From Treponema_I sp045597345 (lineage in GTDB: Bacteria > Spirochaetota > Spirochaetia > Treponematales > Treponemataceae): a stretch of DNA of 25,936 nt. This document shows, one piece after another, positions 1 to 7,014 of this stretch (the first letter of the stretch is position 1; every line of letters begins with the position of its first letter). The notes beneath the pieces were generated by a model. That model was given only the letters and a program-made list of their open reading frames with translations, did not search any database and was not told the origin of the DNA. Both the position numbers and the translations under genes were made by a program. The stretch is from assembly GCA_045597345.1 (NCBI GenBank), contig JAZLJW010000132.1, positions 1 through 25,936 of the forward strand. The letters run 5' to 3'.

Positions 1-55
1 TGTCATGCTGAACTTGATTCAGCATCTGAGATTCTGAAACAAGTTCGGGATGACA
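1..55. repeat. Imperfect palindromic intergenic repeat
   Basis: The 55 bases form one imperfect palindrome: the outer TGTCAT/ATGACA arms and the inner GAACTTG/CAAGTTC arms are complementary, and 23 of 27 arm positions match. It resembles the short palindromes built around GTCAT..GAACTTG that are dispersed in many bacterial genomes (family resemblance from memory). It starts at the window edge, so it may extend upstream. No coding function is seen. A related hairpin with CGTCATTCCGG arms lies at 25289-25343. Confidence 0.6.
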
Positions 56-76
56 TCTTTGGTACAGCCCCTTTTA

Positions 77-111
77 CAGAGGTGCATCTTTTTCTGAAAG
101 GTACCCCTCTG
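77..111 (+). promoter_or_regulatory. Leader hairpin just upstream of the permease ribosome binding site
   Basis: A 35-nt hairpin with a 15-position stem (77-91 against 97-111, loop 92-96). It has two mismatches and one G-U pair, and CAGAGG/CCTCTG closes the base. It ends 4 nt before the AGGAG motif at 116-120. No T-run follows, so it is not a simple terminator. It could stabilise the mRNA or modulate initiation of the sugar permease; that role is inference. Confidence 0.4.
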
Positions 112-129
112 CGAAAGGAGAACATAAGT

Positions 130-1158
130 ATGAACGAAAATAAAACTGCAGTCCTGACAAAAAAACTGTTTGGCTGCCTCTCTCTTCCGGTTATCTGTTA
201 TGTACTGATCTGGCTGGTATGCCGGGCCAACGGTGCATCGGTGTTTGTAGGTGGTATTGGAACCAATGTTGCCACCTTCTTCAAAAGTGTGTGCTATTTT
301 TCACTGCTCTGTTTTGCAGTTTCCATCAATCTGCATACCGGGCGCATGTGCTTTGATACCGGCTCCATCATTCTGCTTTCAACCATCGTTGGTTTTATCG
401 TAAATATTCAGACAGGCGATCATCCATCACTGGCATTCATTGCTGCAATCGTTACCGGAACCGTCCTCAGTACCATTTCAGGATTACTATACGTACTGCT
501 TAGATTGCCTTCCATGATTGTATCTCTGGGTACTACCCTGATTTACGAAGCTCTGGGATTCTGGCTGGTACGCAGTTTTGCCTACAATGGCAACGTTGAA
601 ATGCTTGCTCTTAAAAAGGAAATGACTCCTGCCATCATCGCCATTGCAGGAAACATTCCCCTGATGATTATCATCACTTTAATTGCCACCATATTCATGA
701 TTGTCATCTTTGAGTACACCAAAATCGGCTACGACTACCGCTCACTGCAGAGTGGTCAGAAAATTGCTACTGATACCGGTGTTGATGAAATCAAGAATGC
801 CATTATCTGTTATGCCATCAGTGGAGCTCTTCTGGGCTGCGCCGGAATTATCAACTATTCTGCCGTAAAGGCAGTGCAGCCTTCCTTGAATTTTGCTTCT
901 GTTGCCTTGATGTTTGACTGTTTCTGTCCTCTGTTCTTCGGTGGATTCCTTATGCGCTACACCAACAAAAATCTGGGTATTCTTCTGGGAGTTATCGGGT
1001 ATACATTCATCCAGATTGGTCTTGGCCAGGTGCAGATTGCACGAAACTGGAACATTTTCGTTATTCCATTGATCAATGCAACTATTTTCGTACTTTTCAT
1101 GATTTTCCAATCTAATGAAGGCCGCGTAAAAGCTGCCATTAAAGGAGCCAAAAAATGA
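130..1158 (+). CDS. ABC transporter permease, RbsC-type (sugar or nucleoside)
   Basis: A 342-residue integral membrane protein with about nine or ten hydrophobic segments. It matches the BPD_transp_2 (RbsC/XylH/LivH-like) permease family. The family's P-x-F/M-I-x-T/S-L-G-T signature is seen as LPSMIVSLGTT, around residues 138-148. The protein would form the membrane channel of an ABC importer; its ATPase and binding protein are not in the window and probably lie upstream. The ATG at 130 is chosen because AGGAG sits 9 nt upstream. An in-frame ATG at 82 lies inside the leader hairpin and lacks a ribosome binding site. The stop overlaps the next start in an ATGA quartet, so translation is coupled to the GH3 gene, which suggests the imported substrate is a glycoside. 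Family is likely; substrate is unknown. Confidence 0.85.
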   Translation: MNENKTAVLTKKLFGCLSLPVICYVLIWLVCRANGASVFVGGIGTNVATFFKSVCYFSLLCFAVSINLHTGRMCFDTGSIILLSTIVGFIVNIQTGDHPSLAFIAAIVTGTVLSTISGLLYVLLRLPSMIVSLGTTLIYEALGFWLVRSFAYNGNVEMLALKKEMTPAIIAIAGNIPLMIIITLIATIFMIVIFEYTKIGYDYRSLQSGQKIATDTGVDEIKNAIICYAISGALLGCAGIINYSAVKAVQPSLNFASVALMFDCFCPLFFGGFLMRYTNKNLGILLGVIGYTFIQIGLGQVQIARNWNIFVIPLINATIFVLFMIFQSNEGRVKAAIKGAKK

Positions 1159-2927
1159 TAGACTTGAAAGTAAACCCCTTCTTTCTTGATGATGAAGGCG
1201 TAAAATGGGTACAGGATACCCTTGCCGGCATGACTACCGAAGAAAAAGTCGGCCAGCTTTTCTGTCCCATGGGAACAGCCAGCGATAAAGATTCGCTGAA
1301 TCATCTGCTTAACGATCTGCACATTGGAGCAATGATGTACCGCCCGGGAATAAAAGAAGAAATTCTGAACACCCACAAGGCTATTCAGGATATGGCAAAA
1401 ATACCGCTGCTTCTGGCTGCAAATACAGAAGGTGGTGGAGACGGACTTTGTGTAGAAGGTACTTCTTTTGGCCGTCCTATGGCTGTAGCTGCCACCGGAG
1501 ACGCTGAAAACGCGTACCGCATGGGCTATGTTGCCTGTAAGGAAGGTGCTTCTGTGGGCCTTAACTGGTCTTTTGCACCAATCATCGATATTGACTATAA
1601 CTTCCACAACCCTATTACCAACCTGCGTACTTTTGGCTCTGATCCTGAAATGGTAAAGAAATGTGGCAGCGCCTACCTGCGTGGTGCTGATGAAGCCGGT
1701 GTTGCCGTTTCCATCAAACACTTTCCCGGCGACGGCTGCGATGAACGTGACCAGCACCTGGTTACCTCAATCAACGACAAATCTGCCGAAGAATGGGATA
1801 AAACCTACGGTTACGTATATAAATCACTGATTGACCAGGGTGCCAAAACCGTTATGGTAGGACACATTGCACAGCCTGCAAAAGTTGCAGCCATTAATCC
1901 TAATGCCACTGCCCGTGAAAAACTGATGCCGGCATCCCTGAACAAATATCTTCTGACCGACGTTCTCCGCGGAGAGCTGGGCTTTAACGGTCTTATTACC
2001 ACTGATGCTTCCGTAATGATCGGTTTCATGAGCGCCATGCCGCGTGTTGAAGCTGTTCCGTACGCCATTATGGCCGGAAACGATATGTTCCTGTTCAACA
2101 AGAGCATTGATGAAGACTACCAGCTGATGCTTAGCGGTGTTCAGACCGGCAAACTGACCATGGAACGCCTGAACGATGCTGTTACCCGCATTCTGGCAAC
2201 AAAGGCTTCTCTGGAACTGCACATCAAACAGCGTGAAGGAACACTGGTTCCCGCTGCTGCAGAAAGCGACGCCATTGTAGGCTGCCAGCAGCACAAAGAC
2301 TGGGCAAAAGATGTTGCAGACAAAGCAATTACCCTGGTTAAAGACACTCAGCATCTGCTTCCTATCAGTCCGGCAAAATACAAAAGGGTATACCTGAACG
2401 TGATTACCAAGAATCCGGAAGGAGATTCTCCTCTGGTACAGAAATGGAAGGCTCTGTTTGAAAAAGAAGGCTTTGAAGTTATTGTCCGCGACCGTTCTGT
2501 TTCCATTGAACCCATGAACTTTGCCGGTATCGGCATGACTCCTGAAAAAGGTGTCCTGCTTGCAGAAATGTACCGTCCAACTGCAGCTTTTGCATCTGAT
2601 AAAGACCTGTACGTATACATTGTGAACGTTGAAAATGCTTCAAACAATACGGTTGCCCGCATCAACTGGAACGTTATGTTCGGTCTTGGTGACGATGCTC
2701 CCTGGTTTGTTGAAGAAAAGGTACCCTGTCTGATGATTTCTACCGCCAATCCGTATCACCTGTTTGATGCTCCAATGGTTAAGACATTCATCAACAGCTA
2801 CAACGACAATCCGGTTTTCAATGAAGCACTTATGGACAAACTGCTGGGTCGCAGCACCTTCAAAGGTATTGCGCCAAGCGATCCATTCTGCGGAAACGAA
2901 AACCTGCGCCTGACTGCAGAGTTCTAA
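1155..2927 (+). CDS. Glycoside hydrolase family 3 protein (NagZ-like, cytoplasmic)
   Basis: A 590-residue protein with a GH3 N-terminal TIM barrel (residues about 15-345; typical MTTEEKVGQLF near the start) and a C-terminal alpha/beta domain (about 370-590). The GH3 signature is KHFPGDGCDERDQH at 188-201. Its D199-x-H201 pair matches the Asp-His acid/base dyad of NagZ-type enzymes, although the usual His after PG is Asp193. The likely nucleophile is D284 in LITTDASVMIGF. There is no signal peptide, so it acts in the cytoplasm. It overlaps the permease by 4 nt, consistent with hydrolysis of imported beta-glycosides or N-acetylhexosaminides. Family is confident; substrate is inferred. Confidence 0.88.
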   Translation: MIDLKVNPFFLDDEGVKWVQDTLAGMTTEEKVGQLFCPMGTASDKDSLNHLLNDLHIGAMMYRPGIKEEILNTHKAIQDMAKIPLLLAANTEGGGDGLCVEGTSFGRPMAVAATGDAENAYRMGYVACKEGASVGLNWSFAPIIDIDYNFHNPITNLRTFGSDPEMVKKCGSAYLRGADEAGVAVSIKHFPGDGCDERDQHLVTSINDKSAEEWDKTYGYVYKSLIDQGAKTVMVGHIAQPAKVAAINPNATAREKLMPASLNKYLLTDVLRGELGFNGLITTDASVMIGFMSAMPRVEAVPYAIMAGNDMFLFNKSIDEDYQLMLSGVQTGKLTMERLNDAVTRILATKASLELHIKQREGTLVPAAAESDAIVGCQQHKDWAKDVADKAITLVKDTQHLLPISPAKYKRVYLNVITKNPEGDSPLVQKWKALFEKEGFEVIVRDRSVSIEPMNFAGIGMTPEKGVLLAEMYRPTAAFASDKDLYVYIVNVENASNNTVARINWNVMFGLGDDAPWFVEEKVPCLMISTANPYHLFDAPMVKTFINSYNDNPVFNEALMDKLLGRSTFKGIAPSDPFCGNENLRLTAEF

Positions 2928-2953
2928 GAACTGGCAGTTACCGAAAAAAAAGC

Positions 2954-2994
2954 AAAAAAAAGCCTGCGAACCGTTTGGAACGCAGGCTTTTTTT
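2954..2994. terminator. Bidirectional rho-independent terminator between GH3 and purB
   Basis: An 8-bp GC-rich stem (AGCCTGCG at 2961-2968, CGCAGGCT at 2981-2988) is preceded by a run of A (2954-2961) and followed by a run of T (2988-2994). It therefore reads as an intrinsic terminator on both strands. It lies between two convergent genes, one base before the purB stop codon. Confidence 0.9.
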
Positions 2995-2995
2995 A

Positions 2996-4432
2996 TCAGT
3001 TGATTTTGGGTTCGAACTGTTCTACCAGTTTTGCACTTAAACCAACATAGCTGTTGGGGGTACAGGCCAGAAGCCGAGATTTAACTTCGTCAGATACATC
3101 CAGCTTTTCTGCAAGACCATGGAAGTCTGCAATGGTAACTTTCTTACCGCGGGTAATTTCCTTTAAGCGTTCATAAGGCTTATCAACGCCGCTCATGCGG
3201 AGCAGGTTCTGGTATGCTTCTGCCATAACTTCCGGTGTGTCAGAAAGGGCTTCAGTGATTTTTTCTGCGTTAACCTCAATTTTACCAAGACCCTTCTGCA
3301 GACTGGCGTATCCAATCATACTGTGGGCAAAAGCAACACCAATGTTGCGTTCAACAGTAGAGTCGGTCAGGTCGCGCTGCAGGCGACTGATGCACAGTTT
3401 GCGTACAAAGAACTCAAACATGCTGTTGGCAAAGCCAAAGTTACCTTCGGCGTTTTCAAAGTCAATGGGGTTAACTTTGTGCGGCATGGCAGAAGAACCG
3501 ATTTCACCGGCAACGGTGCGCTGTTTAATCCATCCGTCAGAAATGTAGCGCCATACATCCATGGCAAAGTCAATCAGGATGTTGTTGATGCGTTTAACGC
3601 CGTCAAATACGCGCAGGTATGAATCATGGGGCTCAATCTGGGCGGTAATGGGGTTAAAGCGTACTTTCAGCGGTTTTACGTGCATGAATCGGTTGTCCAT
3701 GGGGGTAATACTGTCGTTAAAGCTGTTGATCAGTTCGTGGCTGAAGGTAATCCAGTCATATTCAGGGAATACAAAGTTGTGGGCGTTAAAACCGCCGGTA
3801 GCACCGTTCAGTTTCAGGCAGATATCAATATTACCCAGCTGTACCAGTTCTTCTTTTATGCGGTTCACAAATACCAGCACTTCTTTACCAAAGGTGGTTG
3901 GAGTTGCAGGCTGTCCGTGGGTACGGGCCAGCATGGAAAGATCTTTGTGTTCAACAGAAAGGTCGTAGAGTTTTCCGTAAATGGTCAGAATTTCAGGCAG
4001 CACTACTTCGTTTACGGCATCACGAATCATAAGACCGTAACTGATATTGTTGATATCTTCTGAAGTCAGGGCAAAGTGAACGTATTCCAGAATGTCTTCG
4101 CGGCCCATTTCAGTAATCTTCGATTTGATGAAATATTCAATGGCCTTTACATCGTGGTTGGTAGCAGGAATGCCGTTCCAGCCTTTTGTTTCAATGGCTT
4201 TGATAATGGCGGCATCATCTTCGGTAATATCGATGATGTTGCGGAGAGCTGCCGGGTCAACAGGTGTGGTAACCCGTTCTTTCAGCATAGGGGTTTCAAG
4301 CAGTTTGATGAGGTAGTTGATCTCTGTATAGATACGATACTTCATTAAAGCCATTTCAGAGAAATAGCCCTGCAGACACTTGGTTTTGCTTTCGTAGCGG
4401 CCGTCAACCGGAGAAACGCTGGTCAATGACAT
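2996..4432 (-). CDS. purB: Adenylosuccinate lyase
   Basis: A 478-residue enzyme of the fumarase/aspartase superfamily. It cleaves SAICAR to AICAR and adenylosuccinate to AMP, releasing fumarate, in de novo purine synthesis. The N-terminus SPVDGRY and the overall pattern match the E. coli-type PurB rather than the shorter Bacillus type. Visible active-site elements are TSEDINN (123-129), RTHGQPATPTTFGKE (170-184, with the catalytic His at 172) and the mobile-loop signature GSSAMPHKVNP (312-322), which holds the catalytic Ser. The start is supported by GAGG 8 nt upstream of the ATG. A sigma-70 promoter overlaps the end of the upstream MATE gene, so purB can be transcribed on its own. Confidence 0.97.
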   Translation of the reverse strand: MSLTSVSPVDGRYESKTKCLQGYFSEMALMKYRIYTEINYLIKLLETPMLKERVTTPVDPAALRNIIDITEDDAAIIKAIETKGWNGIPATNHDVKAIEYFIKSKITEMGREDILEYVHFALTSEDINNISYGLMIRDAVNEVVLPEILTIYGKLYDLSVEHKDLSMLARTHGQPATPTTFGKEVLVFVNRIKEELVQLGNIDICLKLNGATGGFNAHNFVFPEYDWITFSHELINSFNDSITPMDNRFMHVKPLKVRFNPITAQIEPHDSYLRVFDGVKRINNILIDFAMDVWRYISDGWIKQRTVAGEIGSSAMPHKVNPIDFENAEGNFGFANSMFEFFVRKLCISRLQRDLTDSTVERNIGVAFAHSMIGYASLQKGLGKIEVNAEKITEALSDTPEVMAEAYQNLLRMSGVDKPYERLKEITRGKKVTIADFHGLAEKLDVSDEVKSRLLACTPNSYVGLSAKLVEQFEPKIN

Positions 4433-4462
4433 TCATAACCTCGTAAGGAAAAAGATGTGCTT

Positions 4463-4491
4463 ATAATACTGAAAAAACAGGTTGTGTTCAA
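4463..4491 (-). promoter_or_regulatory. Sigma-70-type promoter for purB
   Basis: Reading the minus strand, TTGAAC (4486-4491) and TATTAT (4463-4468) are separated by exactly 17 bp. The predicted start would be about 24 nt upstream of the purB ATG. The -35 hexamer overlaps the MATE stop codon. No PurR-type operator was recognised. Confidence 0.6.
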
Positions 4492-5864
4492 ACGGCTGAC
4501 AGCATTGAGTGCTGCCGGTCTACCTTGCGCTTGCAGATAAGGAACGTAACAAACTGTGCCACAAAAGTTACCGCCCAGCTGATGGGGTACATGTAGTACA
4601 ACCAGTCGGTAGTGTGGAAATACGGCAGCCGGAACAGGGTAAAGATGAACAGCAGACGAAGACCACAGGCACCCAAAAGCGACATAATCATAGGAATGAT
4701 GGAATAGCCGATACCACGCAGAGAGCCGACCATAACGTCCATCATGCCGCACAGATAATAGGTACTCATGATGATCTTAAGACGCACCATGCCGGCAGCA
4801 ATTACGTCGGCTTCCGGGGAATAGAGGCTCATGATGAAGGGTCCGCCCCACAGGAACGCCATACTGCTGATGAGGGAAATGACAATGGCACACAGCTGGC
4901 ACTGAACGGCAATGATGTTGATGCGCTTCATTTCGCCGGCACCGTAGTTCTGACTGGTAAAGCTGGTTGATGCCTGATGGAAAGCATTCATGGCGTTCCA
5001 GACAAAACCTTCTACGTTACTGGCAGCACTGTTACCGGCCACCACTACGGCTCCAAACCCGTTGATGGAACTTTGAATAACCGTATTGGAAAAACTGAAG
5101 AGCATGCCCTGTACACCGGCAGGCATACCGATTTTTACGATTTCCCTGGTACGTTCAACATTAATCTGAATTTTTTTGAAGCTCAGCCGGATACTGGATT
5201 TTTCACGGGCCAGACAGCGAAGAACCAGACAGGCTGCCAGAGTCTGGCTGATAATGGTAGCAAGAGCAACGCCGGCCACATCAAGTCGGATAACGGTAAC
5301 AAAGATAACGTTGAGGATAACATTCAATACGCCGGAAATAAGCAGAAAAATCAGTGGACGCTGAGTATCACCGATGGCGCGAAGGATAGCGGCACCAAAG
5401 TTGTACAGCATGGAACTGATGATGCCCAGAAAATAAACCCGCAGGTATAAGGTTGCCTGAGGAAGAACTTCGGCAGGTGTGGCCATCCAGATAAGGAATA
5501 CGGGAGAGCCGAAAAAACCGATGACGGTAAGGATGATGCCCGAAAGAATCGAAAGACCGATGGTGGTATGAACTGACTGTTCAATGGCCACGTCGTTCTT
5601 GGCTCCCAGATAGCGGGCAACCACCACGTTGGCACCAACAGAAAGTCCCATAAATACGTTGAGGATAAGATTTACCAGAGAAGCGGTACAGCCAACAGCA
5701 GCCAGAGCAGTGGGCCCCACAAAACGTCCTACAACAATAACATCAGCGGCATTGAAAAGGACCTGCAGCCAGCTTTGTGCAATAAGGGGCAGGGAAAATA
5801 AAAGGATCTTTCCAAGAAGTGGTCCGTGGACCATATCGATGGTATGGGATTTTGTACTTGCCAT
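4488..5864 (-). CDS. MATE family efflux transporter
   Basis: A 458-residue polytopic membrane protein with about twelve hydrophobic segments in the two-half MATE arrangement. It opens with GPLLGKILLFSLPLIAQSWLQ, then the typical N-A-A-D-x-x-x-V-G-R-x-V-G pattern after the first helix. MATE proteins export cationic or aromatic compounds in exchange for Na+ or H+; the substrate here is unknown. The ATG at 5864 is chosen because it begins MASTKSH directly before the conserved region. Two ATG codons at 5873 and 5876, and an open frame reaching 5927, would overlap trmO. No strong ribosome binding site is seen for any of them, so the exact start is uncertain. Confidence 0.88.
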   Translation of the reverse strand: MASTKSHTIDMVHGPLLGKILLFSLPLIAQSWLQVLFNAADVIVVGRFVGPTALAAVGCTASLVNLILNVFMGLSVGANVVVARYLGAKNDVAIEQSVHTTIGLSILSGIILTVIGFFGSPVFLIWMATPAEVLPQATLYLRVYFLGIISSMLYNFGAAILRAIGDTQRPLIFLLISGVLNVILNVIFVTVIRLDVAGVALATIISQTLAACLVLRCLAREKSSIRLSFKKIQINVERTREIVKIGMPAGVQGMLFSFSNTVIQSSINGFGAVVVAGNSAASNVEGFVWNAMNAFHQASTSFTSQNYGAGEMKRINIIAVQCQLCAIVISLISSMAFLWGGPFIMSLYSPEADVIAAGMVRLKIIMSTYYLCGMMDVMVGSLRGIGYSIIPMIMSLLGACGLRLLFIFTLFRLPYFHTTDWLYYMYPISWAVTFVAQFVTFLICKRKVDRQHSMLSAV

Positions 5865-5894
5865 ACATCTCATCATATCACTATTGTACAAGTG
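5865..5894. promoter_or_regulatory. Very short divergent start region, MATE / trmO
   Basis: Only 30 bases separate the two divergent ATG codons. They include the perfect 8-bp palindrome TTGTACAA (5884-5891), flanked by ATCACT and AGTGAT arms. No clear Shine-Dalgarno sequence serves either gene. A plus-strand TTGTAC (5852-5857) and TATCAC (5876-5881), 18 bp apart, could be a promoter that starts transcription almost at the trmO ATG. The promoter reading is weak; the short gap is plain. Confidence 0.35.
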
Positions 5895-6572
5895 ATGAAA
5901 CAGATAGAACCCATTGCCATAATACATACCGATTTCAGTGAAAAATTCGGCATTCCACGCCAGCCGCGTCTGGTAAAGGATCTTACCGCTATCATTGAAT
6001 TTCTGCCGGCCTTTCAGCAGCCGGAAACCGTGCGGGGATTAGACGGGTACAGTCATATCTGGCTGTTATGGGGTTTTTCTGAAAACGAAGGGGCCGGCTA
6101 TAACGCGACAGTACGTCCTCCCCGTTTAGGCGGTAAAACCCGGATGGGAGTTTTTGCCACCCGGTCTCCTTTCAGGCCCAATGGCATCGGCATGTCTGCA
6201 GTAAAACTGGAACGTATTGAAGACAACGGCAACGGCGGCGTGCGTCTGATAGTTTCCGGCGCCGACATGCTGGACGGCACCCCTATTTACGACATCAAAC
6301 CCTACGTCCCCATCAGCGACTGCATCCCCGAAGCCACCGAAGGCTTTACTGCCGTCACTAAAGAGCACCGGCTGCAGGTGGTGTTCCCGAAGGAACTGCT
6401 TTTACAGGTGCCGGAAAATAAACGCGCTGCACTTTGCGGCGTGCTGGAACAGGATCCGCGGCAGACCTACTTTCAGGCCCCGGACCGTGAATATGGTCTT
6501 GCCTTTGCCGGCATGAACATCAAATTCACCGTTGACGTAGATACCCTTACCGTACGGGCAGTGGAACAGTAA
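5895..6572 (+). CDS. trmO: tRNA (t6A37) N6-methyltransferase TrmO
   Basis: A 225-residue TrmO/TsaA (YaeB, UPF0066) family protein. It uses S-adenosylmethionine to methylate N6-threonylcarbamoyladenosine at position 37 of certain threonine tRNAs. Family hallmarks are GIPRQPRLV near residue 18, LDGYSHIWLLWGF (about 48-60), and the RPPRLGG and RMGVFATRSPFRPNGIGMS block (about 75-105), followed by DGTPIYDIKPY. The length is close to the E. coli protein (about 235 residues). The ATG at 5895 is chosen because it begins MKQIEPIAIIHTDF, the conserved start of the family. It has no good Shine-Dalgarno sequence. No terminator is evident after the stop. Confidence 0.93.
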   Translation: MKQIEPIAIIHTDFSEKFGIPRQPRLVKDLTAIIEFLPAFQQPETVRGLDGYSHIWLLWGFSENEGAGYNATVRPPRLGGKTRMGVFATRSPFRPNGIGMSAVKLERIEDNGNGGVRLIVSGADMLDGTPIYDIKPYVPISDCIPEATEGFTAVTKEHRLQVVFPKELLLQVPENKRAALCGVLEQDPRQTYFQAPDREYGLAFAGMNIKFTVDVDTLTVRAVEQ

Positions 6573-6691
6573 CAACCCTTATTCTGCAACACTATTTACT
6601 CCCTCCCCCGTAAAAAAAATGTCCTGATTTATCCACATATCATTTTCTGAGAAATTGCTACCTTAAGGGCACCATTCTGGAGGTGACATAT

Positions 6692-6952
6692 ATGGCAGAA
6701 TTTCAGGATTTACGGGGACAACTGAAACAGATCCTCAGAACAACAAGCAAACATCTTAGCGCAGCACAGATTTCTCAACTGGCGGCATTGGGGTTCAGCT
6801 ACATACCTAAAAAAGGGAAAACCCATCCCAAACTGGTATACCACTGCAATAACCGAAAATACACGTTCCCTATACCAGGCTCCGGCAGCGATGGAAACTG
6901 CGGCAGGTTGAACTGGGTCAGCGATGTGATTAAAACCCTGGCAGGATATTGA
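6692..6952 (+). CDS. Small HicA-like protein, function unknown
   Basis: An 86-residue protein, not assigned to a named family. An N-terminal helical part (1-35) is followed by GFSYIPKKGKTHPKLVYH, then a strand-rich KYTFPIPGSGSD segment and a C-terminal helix ending DVIKTL. This helix-strand-strand-strand-helix order, with a His (H45) after a KGK turn and a TFPIP strand, resembles the HicA mRNA-interferase fold. The match is loose and no HicB antitoxin gene is adjacent. GGAGG at 6679-6683 sits 8 nt before the ATG at 6692, which fixes the start over a GTG at 6683. It lies 62 bp upstream of the J-domain/VWA/ankyrin unit on the same strand and may share its transcript. Gene reality is fairly sure; function is not. 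Confidence 0.6.
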   Translation: MAEFQDLRGQLKQILRTTSKHLSAAQISQLAALGFSYIPKKGKTHPKLVYHCNNRKYTFPIPGSGSDGNCGRLNWVSDVIKTLAGY

Positions 6953-7003
6953 GAGTGTGTGAACAGGACACTTCGACAGGTTCAGTGATCCTGGCAGGAT
7001 ATT
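6937..7003. repeat. 14-bp direct repeat bracketing a short REP-like insert
   Basis: CCTGGCAGGATATT occurs exactly at 6937-6950 and again at 6990-7003. The 39 bases between contain CTTCGACAGGTTCAGTG, which resembles half of the dispersed CTTCGACAGGCTCAG repeats known from many genomes. The first copy encodes the last codons of the HicA-like gene; the second lies just before the ribosome binding site of the J-domain gene. It could be a target-site duplication or a local tandem duplication. Confidence 0.55.
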
Positions 7004-7014
7004 AAGGAGGAAGT

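Noticed and set aside
82..129. Longer permease reading frame starting at 82
   Set aside because: The start lies inside the leader hairpin with no ribosome binding site, while AGGAG correctly precedes the ATG at 130.
957..1757. Long open frame on the minus strand opposite the permease and GH3 genes
   Set aside because: It crosses two well-supported plus-strand genes, has no recognisable motifs and no ribosome binding site. It is a shadow of biased codon use.
3195..4348. Several open frames on the plus strand opposite purB
   Set aside because: They are antisense to a confidently identified enzyme, with no family resemblance or start signals.
4509..5638. Open frames on both strands overlapping the MATE gene
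   Set aside because: Low-complexity shadow translations; the MATE frame explains the region.
5865..5927. Longer MATE frame to 5927 and longer trmO frame from 5826
   Set aside because: Both would overlap the other gene and add residues not seen at the conserved starts of the families.
6692..6952. A complete HicAB toxin-antitoxin pair
   Set aside because: No HicB-like gene lies next to the HicA-like protein; the following gene encodes a J-domain protein.
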